The notes: a model not told the origin generated them from the sequence alone. Positions 1 to 11,577 are shown, counted from the stretch's first letter. The stretch: DNA of 64,000 nucleotides from Arachnopeziza araneosa (GCA_003988855.1 QYAI01000027.1:62001-126000); one strand, 5' to 3'. Numbers and translations are program-made.

Positions 1-122
1 GCGAGAGTGGTATCTGAATCGGCATCATTTTCTAGATCGTGGATGACATGATCGCGGCTGTGTTCGAATGAGTTGGAGAGGCGGAGAGAAGTATATGGTG
101 ATTCTTTCTGAAAAGACGACAT
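1..122 (-). CDS. 5' end of a gene cut by the left edge (unknown product)
   Basis: An ATG at 122 on the minus strand opens a frame that stays free of stops to base 1, giving about 40 residues that begin MSSFQKESPYTSLRLSNSFE and continue into an acidic stretch (DLENDADSDTTL). The composition, polar and Ser-rich then acidic, looks like a cytosolic or nuclear N-terminus. No signal peptide or domain is visible. The competing minus-strand frame over the same bases stops at 25 and has less protein-like composition. I do not recognise the product. The assignment rests on frame openness and composition only. Confidence 0.4.
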   Translation of the reverse strand, partial: MSSFQKESPYTSLRLSNSFEHSRDHVIHDLENDADSDTTL

Positions 123-917
123 GCTGGATGAGGGTGTACAGTACAGGAGCGATGAAAAGATGTATTAATTGAATATGGAGATGAGAATCAAAAGAGTGAC
201 AAGAAGCAGAAAGAGACCTGCTCTTGAGATTGGGTATCGTGATCGGGGGTTGAGTGAGTATGGAGCAAGAACCAGTCTCGGAAGAGAGTAAACAACGACA
301 AAGGGCGTGACTATCTTCCAGAGGGAAAGAAGGGCGAGTCGTCGCATCAACGAGAGCAAGCACATCATTTCTCCTTGCGATCACTCATCGCTCCTGGCTT
401 GGTTCTCAGACGTCGCCTCGGATTGCCGCCATCTGGTCTCAGGGAACGGTTTCATCGGTTTTGTACCAGACGAACGGGACGTCCGTCTCGCTCAGATCGG
501 GGCAAGTAGACACGGGCGGACGAGACGTCGTCTCCGCTAGAGCGGCGCTTTGAGACGGCGCGTGTGGCAACGGCCGTGAGCGAGCGTCACGGGTGGCGCG
601 GCGCAGGGGAAGAAGAGGCGGCTTGGTGCTCGGGCATTATCGAGGGAGAGATTGCGGGCAGATGGTGGTGGATGCTTGGTCTGCCAGAGCCTTGTTCGAG
701 GGGTTGCGCGGGTTATGCCAACGATCAAGTGTATTCTGGAATTCGTCATTTTCTTGCTCTGATGGTTGATCTGCATCGTGTTGTGTGCCAAGATACTTTA
801 CCAGGTCGAAACAATTCCTGTGCTTGTGGGAGAGAGTTTCATCACGTTGTAGTTCACCAAGAATGACAGGATCTCTACCGGGGCTGATTGAAATGCAATT
901 TGTATCCAAGATACAGT
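123..917. other. Intergenic stretch, left flank
   Basis: Probable 5' region of the edge gene and 3' flank of the UstYa-like gene. Open frames here overlap each other on both strands and show no domain. Bases 400-700 are GC-rich. I see no gene, repeat or RNA in it. Confidence 0.4.
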
Positions 918-1873
918 CTAATTGGGGTTTACATCGCCTCTCTCCATGTTTCCGACCGAGTTATCCAACGCCCATTCCCTCACCTTGTCAAAGTTCCTAC
1001 ATTGATGGTAGGTGTTGAGTTCTGGCCATGGGAGTGGGTCGCCTTCCATAAGGTAGAAGGTAAAGACACCGACATCCGCGTTGCATTGAATGTTCTTTCT
1101 CAGAATTTCAAGACAATGATCTAATCTCGTCAGCTCAGAGCCGTCAGACATTTTGAGAACTTACCAGTATGCATTTGCAACTCGGCTTCACCCCCAGCAA
1201 AGTTTCCATTGCCAAGAGCCATGTAGTAATCCTTATAGGTGACTTGACGTAACAAGTTAATGCAGTGAAGTTGGTGGAAGACTTCCAGGCCAACTCTGTA
1301 CCCTTCAACGCCTGTCTTGGGGTCTGTAGCGCGAAGATGGGTTTCTGGCATCCCAATAATTTTACGTTCAGCATCTGTGATAACTTGGTCGCCAACTAAC
1401 TCTTGTAAGCACATATCGTGTTATTAGGGATTGTTGCTTACTATCATATGAGATTGCATGCCACGCCTTGTCCACTTCTGGGCCAGAGCCAACATACGGT
1501 GAGCCTTCTCCCATCGTCGCATTGAACTTGACTCTCTCATACTTTACAGCGTCCACAGCCGGTGCTATCTCAGGTCAGTCTTCAGTTGAATCTTTTCAGA
1601 GTCTTTCTCACAGTATGCAGAGTACTTCCTCATAAACTCGCTTGTTGACGCTCTGGTGAACATTGCAGAAACAAACATGGTGAAGGACAGCGTCAGTAGC
1701 GTTGCGTGAACCATCCACATCCACTTTTCGCTCCAAACTCTCTGTGGTTGAGATGCTCCATTTTCAGTTTCCTCCTCTAATAGCGTTGAGTCCGAAGTCG
1801 AGGTGGATGACCGTCTGGGGAATTTGGCTTCGAATTTCTCCTCATCGCGAACCGGCTGATATTTTGAAGTCAT
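918..1873 (-). CDS. UstYa/DUF3328 family protein, candidate RiPP-modifying enzyme
   Basis: Four exons on the minus strand: 1873-1612, 1564-1442, 1401-1165 and 1120-918. They join in frame to about 274 residues, a normal length for the family. A cytosolic tail is followed by one membrane segment (about residues 51-72, WMWMVHATLLTLSFTMF). The lumenal domain has the YSPA...AVKYE and DKAWHA landmarks and the two family motifs HQLHC (about 171-175) and DHCLEILR (about 208-215); the second appears only after the last intron is removed. In characterised dikaritin pathways (ustiloxin, phomopsin, asperipin) UstYa-type proteins oxidatively cross-link Kex2-cleaved repeat peptides. Its divergent neighbour, with start codons 1.1 kb apart, encodes just such a repeat precursor, so that is the inferred substrate. 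No tyrosinase, S41 peptidase or transporter of the ustiloxin type is visible in the window. Family assignment is firm; substrate is inference. Confidence 0.88.
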
Positions 1874-2967
1874 GATGAAAGAAAAATACGGGAAAATTAC
1901 TCTGGTACCAGCAGAAAGATAATAGAAATGAACGAACGACTTTGCTTGACCAGAAGCAATTGATGTCGACAAAGAGCGATGGTGGGAAAAATGCAGAGGA
2001 CGTCGGGGGAACTTGCAAGTGTAAGCGGACATTTGTCTGAAATTCAACAGCGGCGTGTATGGGATCCAAATCGTCAGATCTTCCGAAACGTCTCGCAATG
2101 TTTGGAGCTACCATCAAAACAATTTCTCGCGTCTGAAGTTCGGAGCATTATGAAACTGGGGAGTTGCATGGACGGCCAGACTTGACCTGGTGGGCGCTCC
2201 ACGGAAAGGGGTTTCTAATTGATTTCTTCTTTTACCTGGAGAAGGCATCTTATTATTGCTGTTGTTGCGCATAGCACTGAAAGATCAGCAATGAATTGCA
2301 ACGAGTGATCAAGGGCGATGAAGATTGGAAGCCCTAGAAGTCAATGCCTGGCGTGGAGAAACTTGTTTTGCACGGGCTGCAGCCAAGCGGTCCAGCTGCC
2401 AATGCCCCGCAAAAGCCACCCGAAGCGCCCTGCCAAATCTCGGACGACATGGATTTGGAGAGGTAGGTCGGTTCGAATTTCGCCTTTTTGTGAGGTTCGA
2501 GCACTGACGTCTTGAAATGCCTCATCCCATCACTGTGAGACCAAGTCTCTCGCCTTGACTATCCTTGATCAACCTGTCATTCCTTTTCCTTGTTCGAGCA
2601 TCAAATCGGGAGCTGCCTCAATGTGGTCGTCGCGGAAGGTTCTGACGGGCCTAGTGTTTTATAGGTGACTGGAAAAAAGTCCGTTTGATCCGATCGTACT
2701 TCGCTAGGTGGTTACTCGGGTTCAGACTCCTGAGAGGCGGCTCATCACTCCATTCACGTCTCGAACCAAGTCATGGTCAGGCTAAACCTCCTTCATCTGG
2801 TAGCTAATGCAATGGCCCTCAAACATGAGGCACAATGAGCTGATATAAGAAGTCTGCCCACCACAATTATCTCATACTCACTCACCATCTGCCTTCCATT
2901 CTCTTTCCAATTCACTTCTATTCGTTCATTACTGCCGGCCAGTTTATTTTCATCACGGTCATTCATT
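1874..2967. promoter_or_regulatory. Divergent promoter region between UstYa-like gene and repeat-peptide precursor
   Basis: About 1.1 kb separates the two start codons. The last 100 bases before the precursor ATG are rich in CT/CA and preceded by a TATA-like GATATAAG near 2840. Open frames of 60-84 codons here have no recognisable product. Co-regulation of the pair through this region is inference. Confidence 0.35.
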
Positions 2968-4165
2968 ATGCATACTTCCGTTTCAAAACTTCTGGCTCTT
3001 GGCCTCTTGGCATCTACGCCCTTGACCACGGCGTATGTCATCCCAGCTGAAGCTCAAGAAGTCAGCAAGAGAGACGTGTCTGGTACCCTTTCTTGGGTCC
3101 GATCCGTTCTTCCTTTAGATGCTAGACATCACACCGAGGCACAGATTGCTGTAGGTGTAACGCTCAGATATTAAAGACAGACATTGACTTAGACTTTAGG
3201 CCAAAGAGAAAGCTGCTGGCAAGGCCGGTCGTGATGTCGAAGTCTTGGAGACTCGACATCATACCGAGGCACAGATTGCAGCCAAGGAGAAGGCCGGCAA
3301 GGCTGGAAAACGTGAGCCTCATCACACCGAAGCCCAGATTGCTGCCAAGGAGAAGGCTGGCAAAGCCGGAAAGCGCGAGGCTCATCACACTGAGGCTCAA
3401 ATCGCCGCCAAAGAGAAGGCTGGCAAGGCTGGAAAGCGTGAGCCACACCACACTGAGGCTCAGATAGCAGCCAAGGAGAAGGCCGGCAAGGCTGGAAAAC
3501 GTGAGCCTCATCACACCGAAGCCCAGATTGCTGCCAAGGAGAAGGCCGGCAAAGCTGGAAAGCGGGAGCCACATCACACCGAGGCGCAAATCGCCGCCAA
3601 AGAGAAGGCCGCCGGTAAGGCTGGCAAGCGTGAAGCTCACCATACTGAAGCTCAAATCGCAGCCAAGGAGAAGGCCGGCAAGGCTGGCAAGCGTGAGGCC
3701 CATCACACTGAGGCTCAAATCGCTGCTAAGGAGAAGGCTGCTGGCAAAGCTGGCAAGCGTGAAGCTCACCACACCGAGGCTCAAATCGCCGCAAAAGAGA
3801 AGGCCGGTAAGGCTGGCAAGCGTGAGCCTCATCACACTGAAGCTCAGATCGCCGCCAAAGAGAAGGCTGCTGGCAAGGCTGGACGTGATGTTGAAGCCCG
3901 CGAGCCTCACCACACTGAAGCTCAGATCGCTGCCAAAGAAAAGGCTGGCAAAGCTGGACGTGATGTTGAAGCTCGCCACCACACTGAAGCTCAGATCGCC
4001 GCTAAGGAGAAGGCCGGTAAGGCTGGAAAGCGTGAGGCTCATCATACCGAAGCTCAAATTGCTGCTAAGGAAAAGGCCGGTAAGGCTGGACGTGATGTTG
4101 AGGCCCGCCACCACACTGAGGCCCAGATCGCAGCCAAGGAGAAGGCCGCCGGAAAGTCAGCTTAG
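2968..4165 (+). CDS. Secreted Kex2-type repeat-peptide precursor (KEP/RiPP-like)
   Basis: Two exons, 2968-3150 and 3200-4165, with a 49-bp intron inside the first repeat; about 382 residues. The product has a signal peptide (about residues 1-22, hydrophobic LLALGLLASTPLTTA), a short propeptide ending in KR (34-35), and then 15 copies of HHTEAQIAAKEKA followed by GKAG or AGKAG (the last copy ends GKSA). Units are joined by KREA or KREP (ten junctions) or by RDVEAR-type linkers (LDAR, VLETR, VEAR, VEAREP). KR is a Kex2 site, and EA/EP after it fits removal by a Ste13-type dipeptidyl aminopeptidase, so every route would release a 17-18-residue peptide beginning His-His-Thr. The layout resembles alpha-pheromone and dikaritin precursors, but the peptide has no Cys, Tyr, Phe or Trp. 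Function unknown. The gene is divergent from a UstYa-like gene. Confidence 0.85.
3127..4162 (+). repeat. Tandem coding repeat, 15 units of about 63-78 bp
   Basis: Fifteen head-to-tail units encode the same 13-residue block HHTEAQIAAKEKA. The amino acids are identical in all 15, while third codon positions vary freely (CAT/CAC, ACC/ACT, GAG/GAA, CAG/CAA, ATT/ATC/ATA, all Ala codons). Length differences come from an optional extra Ala and the choice of KREA/KREP or RDVEAR linkers. Confidence 0.95.
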
Positions 4166-4880
4166 ATCAGAGCATGAAGCTAGGTTGTTGGGATAAGGGT
4201 ATCTGAGGGATAGCGGCGTCTTGTATTTGTGTAATCAAAATATGGACGGGTTTTGGACACTAATCTTTCGTATCGTGTGCATCATTCGCCTGCTAAAAGC
4301 CATTCGTGATATGCATATCCCACATGGAGGCTTCTGTTTCGGAAACCACCATGTCGAGGGGGACGAGTATACACCACCTTCTCGCCCATCTTCATAGGTA
4401 AGAAGACGAATGAAAGCCCATCAAGCTGTGGTGCTACAATATTCGAGTCTCAAGTATCCCCTCCTTGTAGACCTACCTAGAGCTCAAGATAAAGCATCTT
4501 CGAATGTCCCGTGAGCGCGTTCCATTTGGACGGAGTTCTCACATCTTTCCTACCAGAAAACCCCGGGACAGCTAACGCTTTCAAATTCAGTATGCCACAC
4601 AGACATTGACGTAGGGGTAGAAGGATTACCCGAGTGAGGAAATAGCGATATTGTGCTATTGCGCAAAGGCGGGTGATGCTTCAGAGTTGAGACGTCAAGT
4701 TCAAAACGCGCTAAGAAACACCCCAGCTGCACCGGGAACTCCAAACGCGCATACAGTACACTTTCCATTATCTATGTCGAATCTTCTCCTGACGAGTTAT
4801 AAATAAACACTTTCATTCTATTTGGCCTTCTGAACATTTGGATGTCTGTCTAGAAATTATGTACTACGGTTTCTACCACT
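4166..4880. other. Intergenic stretch
   Basis: 3' flanks of two convergent genes (precursor on plus, ankyrin remnant on minus). No open frame with protein-like composition and no repeat seen. Confidence 0.5.
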
Positions 4881-6725
4881 TCAGTAGCGTCCCAAAAAAA
4901 TATCCTCATCTTCTGTCACTTGGAAGTTTGTTATAACTTCGGTTCCAAGATCACTTAACGCCTTTCTGTGCTGCTCACCGCACTCAGGGCTTTGCGCCGC
5001 CGCGACTACCTCCGGCGTACATTCTCTGCTGAAAGGTGACTCTGGCATGTGCGACTTGAAAGGTAAACTGAGTTTATATGGATCTGCCCCAATAGATAAA
5101 AGATGTCCTACTATCTTGTCATGGCCGGCAGAGGCAGCAATGTGAAGCAACGTCCATCCTCGAGCATCGGTGACATCTATAATCATAGGATCGTAAAGAC
5201 GCAACAATGTAGTTTCCGTAGAAAACCGCATGGAATATGGCATTCCATCGTAGGGGAAGGGCAGAAGTTGTAAGGCTTGCACCTAGTTCAACCAGCATTT
5301 GGACATCTTCGCTGACTCCGAATGCTGCCGCACGATGCAAGACAGACCATCCGTAACTGTCAACATGTTCTGCCTCTAGGAGAGTACTAGCGGTCATAAG
5401 TCCAAAAAATTGTAGCATTGATACCTAATTTTCGCGAAGCACTGGCCAGCAGTAGAAGACAGCAGTCCAACCCAATGTACTCGCGTGGTCTCGAAGCTCC
5501 CCGATCAAGCAGGAGCCGGACGATGTCAAGCTACTTTGTTTTCAAGGCCCAAGCAAGTGGGCTTCTGATTGTGGATCAGCCAACAGCATAAAATGTAATA
5601 GGTTAACATGTAAGAACTTACGTCTGACTCCTTCCAAAGGTCTCGTTTACACCCACACCATTATCTAGGAAAAAACGAACCTATTCTAAATTGCCACTCT
5701 CAATGGCGTACTGTCAAAGCAGAAACCAGCCCTCTTCTCTAGTAACCAAAAGGTTCCTGAACTTACTCGCATTGGCGTCGAATAGCTAGCAGTGACATCA
5801 TCCAGCCTTGCGCTTCCGTTTCAAAATAGTTCCTGTACTTTGAAAATATCTTCGTTCGCACATGCAGTCATGATATCACAGTCGTCAGGGACTATACGCC
5901 TGATCCTAATTACACTATTTTCCTGCACCGAGATTGCTCGGCGCAGCGGAGGTGAGCGCAACGAGAAGTCTATTGCTAGGAGATGACAGCCAAGTAGTTT
6001 TGAGAAGGGAAGCCCGGCCAAGATCGAGATACTATATGTCGTATTGTTACCTCGAGTAGACTGCACCATAGTACCGTTAATTCCAAGTGCTGCGAGCCAA
6101 GCACCGAAGTTAAAACTCTTCGAGTGTCTGGCTTGAAACATTTCTTGGGCATGATATCTCTCTCTTGTCGTAGATACTTGGCTGATCAATGATTTCTCGC
6201 TGAGGGCTGGCTTCCGACAAGCTTCAACAATCATAGATCTCACAGACTCAAATCTTGGAGCATCTTTGTCTGCCCGCAACTATCATCCTTTAGTAAGCAT
6301 GAATATTCACCTGTCAAGTGAGATCATACTTAACTATGACTTGTAGCAACAGGATCAATGTGCTTTCCACTCTTCTTTGTTACTGCATGATCCAACAAAG
6401 CTCATCTCAAACGTCGTCGTACTCCGACGTTCCCCAGAGTTCGAGCACAGTTGACATAAATTTCACTAATGATTTCGTTTGCCTTTGATAACGCCTCCAC
6501 CATCCACACTACAGTTTCTTTTGTGAAACATTTCTCAATATTCGGGCCTTGCACATGTTCGAGAGAATCGATCTCGGCTTGCAATACGAGCAGCCTTATC
6601 TTGAGTGCGGTCAGCTCAGCTGGCGCATCGTGCAACCGCTGACAAAGTCTAGTGGCAGCCTTGACGGTGAGAGCGACGGTCTGCACAAGCGTTATAATGG
6701 ATGCGGCATCGCTCACAGCATCCAT
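4881..6725 (-). pseudogene. Ankyrin-repeat protein with fungal STAND-type N-terminus, apparently decayed
   Basis: Read from 6725 downwards, the first piece (MDAVSDAASIITLVQTVALT...) is the helical N-terminal domain common in fungal ankyrin and NACHT proteins. It ends where LR is followed by TGA, a place where related proteins usually continue with Trp (RLRWALLDHA-like). Further pieces give an IMTACANEDIFKVQELF segment and ankyrin units (YAIESGNLE-stop-VRFFLDNGVGVN, LDIVRLLLDRGAS, YGWSVLHRAAAFG, GWTLLHIAASAGHDKIVGHLLSIGADP). The frame is interrupted several times by single stops and frame changes that do not all coincide with good splice sites. Several stops are one G-to-A or C-to-T change from sense codons. 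Some breaks could still be short introns, so a working multi-exon gene is not excluded. Confidence 0.65.
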
Positions 6726-8058
6726 TTTCCTTGAAATATCAAATATGAGACATTAGGAATGGTATGGATGTTGTATTTACACAGTTAGGAATCCCTTCTG
6801 GAAGGTGTTGCTGCCTAAAGCGCCAAACTCGGTCTGGAGTGATCTAGTCAATGCCCGAGGAGGTTACGCCAAGCTGCCCTGAAAGCATTATCTCTAGAAC
6901 ACTAACATATTCACTCACTAGTAGTCCTGGAGGAGATGCTCGCTCCCCGGATATCCATCCGGTTCCATTTCCGAAACCATCTCCGGATACAGCGCCACCG
7001 AAGTCTAAAAAGCCTAAGGGTTATTAAAATGTAACTTGGTAGTTAGTTTGTCTTCACCTCAAATTAGTATTGGCATAACAAGTGAATAGGTACACAGACA
7101 AAGTTCTAAGGAATGGCGAAGACACGGTTTAATTCAGCGCGGGCTTGAAGTGGAGTAGACTACGATTTATGTAGGCAATAAGCAACAACTACCATGTAAT
7201 CATTGTGCCTTTCTATATCAAGAAACATCTCAAGAAACATCCCATTTACAAATATGAATCAACACCTCTATACAATCTCCCCAATCATCTCAAAGCCTGC
7301 CACCTCAAATTCCAATCATTAATTTCAGCAGCTAAGATAAACACCTGGCACCACTCCCTCTCCCACCGCAGCCAGACGCAACCATAATCCTCTTCCGAAT
7401 CAACCCTGCTGTCTACACAAACCTCAAAACCCACCGAGATAGGAATCCTCGGTGTTTGCTCTTCAGCCCAATCAGAAATTGGTAGAGAACCAGTATTGTG
7501 CAAGCACACACACCAGAACGAGATGCTTTGTGAGGAAGGTAGAGGAGCGCTATTTCTCTCGGGGTGAGCACTTGGACTGAATGCAGAGGTGTGGGTTGCC
7601 GAGTACGGGTTCTCGATGCATCCTGGGGTGAGCTGTGCGTTCCTCGAGCACGAGAGTTGAAGTTATTACTGTCGAGTACCAAAGGGATTAGAAATGCGCG
7701 GGGCGAGCAATTACGTCAGACGGATGGCCAAGGAAAGCTTCGGGCTGAAGAGATGACCGGATAGAATTTCACGTAAAGATAATATCCGCTCAGGCATTTC
7801 GTATGTCAAGGAAGAAAAAACAAATTTCAGCATGTGACCCTCTTCAATAACTCGCATTCATGGAAGGAGGACTTTGCAAAGATTGAGATCTAATCTCACT
7901 TAAATTGGAAGGATGATGATACCCAGTATCGGAAATTGTACAGCAAATGCATAGTATACAGTAAATTATAACGCCACCTATATACTCGTTCATTCGTATT
8001 GGCTCTAACCAGGCCTTAGCTTCCATGAATCTTAAAACTCCGTTTTGACAATGCACAA
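6726..8058. other. Intergenic stretch
   Basis: Upstream region of the ankyrin gene and 3' flank of the TBC gene. Short open frames on both strands lack domains and overlap each other. Bases 6930-7000 contain repeated CCGGAT/TCCGGA words but no larger structure. Confidence 0.45.
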
Positions 8059-10292
8059 TCATGACTTTCCAGCGTCGCGCACACATTTCATCCACTGCTC
8101 GTCTCCCAGTGTATCCAATTGCCTAGTTTCAATAATATCTTGTGCTTCTTTTGGCGTCCCGGCGCCAAAGAGTTTACCTTCCAAGCTTGTAAGAATTGCA
8201 ACACCTGCACGAACGAGTACAGCGTCACCTTCAAAGACCATGACATCCCATAACCTGGTAGCGTTATCTAAATTTAAAGATCCAGTAGCCATACTGGTGA
8301 AGTAGTTGCGAAAGAATGTATCTGGAGAGAGGTTGATAGATGGTGATGTGAGATGTGCATATAGTCGAGGGGATTTGATCTTGAGAGTTGAAAGCAGGAG
8401 GGCGTGTGCTCGTTGCGTAGCTCCAGAATCGCAGGTATGGAAAGAGAGAGGAAGGGGTCGATTGAGAATGTTTGATAATGCAGAAAAAGAGGAGGCCGGT
8501 GTAGGGAGATTGAGGAGAAGAAGAGCGGCAATAGTCTATTTCCATGTTAGCTTTGCTAGGAGATGAATGTTGAGAAACTTACGCTTGTGCCATGTACATA
8601 TCCGACATCACTTCGATACATTGCATAGGCTTTCAATACGTCAAGCAGCGAGTCGTAGAGTGGACCTCCAGGCTGGAAGATCTTCAACTCTGGATATGTC
8701 AATTTGACATCGCGCTCGATTGCTTCCATCCATGCCTTCTTCTTCTCTTCATCGACAGTCAATTGAGATCCAGACTTGATTGTCTTTTCCAGGGCTTGGG
8801 CTCGACGAAGAGCAGCAGTATAGGATGCGTCTGAAAGTCCGAGTTCATTCCCAATTGCCCTAGACCACACTTCCCCACGACTTCTAGGGGAGATACCCCT
8901 CCACCAAAGTTCTCTTGTTCGTTTCTGGTGGGTCACAGCGTCCCAGTTGGGTAGGACATGTTCCTCCCATATTCGAAGCAGCGAGCTCGCGGTCTCATCT
9001 CGGCAGGTGGTCTTTAATCGTTGCTCTGCTTCCCTCTTACGGTCTGCTTCCAATGATAACGCCATCATCTTCTGATATTCTCGTAGATGCCGTTTTTCTT
9101 CTGCTGGATCCTTAGGTGGAAGCCAAGACGGCCGCGTACGAGACAGAACCGCTTCCTTCTCTTTTGACACTGGAAGCGGATCGATCATGATATTTGTTCT
9201 TCGAAGAGGTGGGAGTTCCGCGGTTGCCGATCTGATTCGCGGTTTGTCGGGAACCGGACGAGCTGCGGTAAAACTTCTGCGGGTCTGGACGTTCTCATCT
9301 TGATGTACTTCGAGAGCTTCTGTCAATGCCTTGGCTTCCTCGCTTAACTCAGATAAGGCGGCTGTCCAGCTCTTGGCTCTGCCTTTTAAAGTTTCGTGGT
9401 TGATTGGGAATTGTCCCATGCTGCTTACCCGCTGGGGAAAATGATGTTTGGGGGATCGTAGCTCTCCTTGCTCTGCAGGTAACGGAGATGTACCATTTCC
9501 TAGTGGTTTCGTCTTTCCCTTTGATGGCCTTTCTGGACTGGTTGACGCTGACGCAGGTACGCTTCGAACTCTTTCCGAGGGAGGACGTGGTGAGATGGGT
9601 ATGTTCTCGAGGTAGCAATCGTCCGGCACATCATCTCCATCATCCTCATCACACTCTTTTTCTAACTCTTCAGCAGTCTTCCGTTCCTTGTTCGCTTGCC
9701 AGCTCGATCTCCTTGCTTTGAGTGAGGTACTGTATCGTGGACTAGGTGGATTTGGACTCGCGCTTCGATTTCGTTTCATCATGAGCAGAGAAGGCGAAGT
9801 AGGACTTGTGAGTCCTCTCCGCAGTCCATTGTGTACAGGTAACAAACCTAGGCCGTCCGTTCCGTTCGCGAGCTGTGGTCGTAGAGAAGGAAAGGGCGGT
9901 CTTGATTTTGCAGATGTCAATTCTCTCTGTATTCGATTGGCATGCGTTCCTGACATGGGAACTCGTTTGCGCTCTTTAGTTGAGATTCGTAGATCGGTGA
10001 GATATGTTGCGTCGTAGGGTTTCCCTGATGTTTTGATAGCAAACCCTCCAATTTCCGCCTCGGCCTTGGATTCATCGTCGAGGCCGATCTCCTCGAAGTT
10101 GGCTACATCGGTGAGGATGGTATTGTCGTCGGATTGGTAGGACGAGTGAAAGGAAGAGGACTTTGATGATTTCGAGCCCGTGAGATCTGGCGGTGAGTCT
10201 GGCACCGCAACAGAGTCAGCATGCTCGGAGAACATCATCGCATCTTCGTAGAGAGGGTCTGCGGAAGTGAGGATTCTCTGTAAGGTCGCCAA
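8059..10292 (-). CDS. TBC (Rab-GAP-like) domain protein
   Basis: Two exons, 10292-8583 and 8535-8059, separated by a 47-bp intron; about 728 residues. The N-terminal half is long, polar and probably disordered (Ser/Pro/Arg-rich, with SPTSPS and ASPNPPSPR). The TBC domain starts near residue 440 with LWWRGISPRSRGEVWSRAIG and continues through GGPLYDSLLDVLKAYAMYRS into DVGYVHGTS, which crosses the intron to TIAALLLLNL. The product ends KCVRDAGKS. TBC proteins normally accelerate GTP hydrolysis by Rab GTPases using an Arg finger in IxxDxxR and a Gln finger in YxQG. Here the matching places read IERDVKL and YVHG, so neither finger residue is present. The membrane partner is unknown. Family call is firm; catalytic loss is inferred from the motifs. 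Confidence 0.88.
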
Positions 10293-11577
10293 TTTGGCGG
10301 AGGTGCACGAGGTTGGGATGTTTCAACTTGTTGATGTGAAAACGCCCCTGATTTCGAGTTTTGGGATGACGGTCGCAAAAGCCGCGCGACAAAATTAGCG
10401 ATTGACAGATGAAACGAGTGATGGGAGATGGGGAAGAATAGAAATTAAACGACTGTCGAGGTATTAAGTATTAGTCGTGATGCTGTAGAAGCCGTGGGGT
10501 CTGATGGAATCAGAGAAAAGAGAGAGGGGATGTCCAGAAGAGAAGGACAACGACGAAGACGAGGATTTGGTGGTGAAAGATGGACAGGTTGGTTGATCGT
10601 TGGGGGGTTGTTCCAACGGCTTTTTTTTTTTTCAGGGTCGGGGTTGGTGCGCGGTGCCTGGCGTAGAGAGATTAGGTGTGGAGCAACGGGGATCTCATAG
10701 GATGGATAAATATGGAACCTCGCAGTGTTAATCAGAAATAATCAACAAGCACTCAATGATTCGTTTGAGATGAAGTCTCCTTTTCATCCAAGAGGGGATT
10801 CATCAGCAACGAAGATCAAGTCGATGCAGACGGCGTCATTGATATATTTGACGTCGAGCAGCAAGCTTGGTCGGGGTCGTTATCGCCTAGCATCAGTCTT
10901 TCGGCTCCATTCAACCTCCTCCTGCACGCTCAAGCTGAAGGAGCCAGCGGAGAGGAGGAGTAGGGATTAAGCGGACCTCTCAACGCTCTTCCTTGAGGAC
11001 GTGTCCAAGGCCAGCGGCCTGTTGATGCAGGTCATGTCATTGTGGCTGGAAACGAAGAAGAGGTGGCTGCTCGCCAATGGAGCTTGTTTTCGGGGACGGG
11101 GCTGGAACAGCGTGGCTGGGCGCCGAGAGCATGAGGTGTGCAGCCCATGGAAGGCCGGTGATGATGCATTATGATTTTATGTATGCCATCCCCGACGCTT
11201 CGAAACCACTCAAGAAAGATCTCTTTGAAAACGATCCTCCACTCAGCTGGCTCACGTCCTTCCAGTCCAGAGCAGACATATATATCCCCATCACGTGACC
11301 TGGATCTGTCTTGGGCACAGACCACCCCACAGCTCGGCTTCACCCCTCGAGTCTCAGTCCTCTCTGTCTTGTCTAACACATCATCCAATCCAAAAAGACG
11401 CAGCTTCAATGTCTGACTCGCTTTGCAGAAAACCAATAGCTCACTTTTCTTCTGATTGACTCTCGTTCGAAATTATCCAACACCCTTGCTCTCCCTCAAA
11501 TATCGCACAAGTTGATTTCCTGCGAGGCACATGACGGTGGTGTCACTTGCTATTGGAACTCAACCTTCCACCATAAA
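10293..11577. promoter_or_regulatory. Divergent upstream region of the TBC and amidohydrolase genes
   Basis: About 1.3 kb between two divergent start codons, with a run of about 13 T near 10621 and no convincing gene. A CACGTGAC word lies near 11292. Short open frames on both strands have low-complexity or mixed composition. Confidence 0.4.

Noticed and set aside
25..384. 119-codon minus-strand frame at the left edge
   Set aside because: Composition is not protein-like, and an overlapping frame starting at 122 runs to the edge with better composition.
3164..4114. 316-codon minus-strand frame and a 231-codon plus-strand frame over the repeat precursor
   Set aside because: Both are shadows of the tandem repeat: an open frame in one unit stays open in all. 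Their composition is low-complexity and they lack a signal peptide or domain.
2968..4165. Precursor as an alpha-type mating pheromone gene
   Set aside because: The Kex2/Ste13 layout matches, but the repeated peptide lacks the Trp-Cys...Cys pattern of ascomycete alpha-pheromones.
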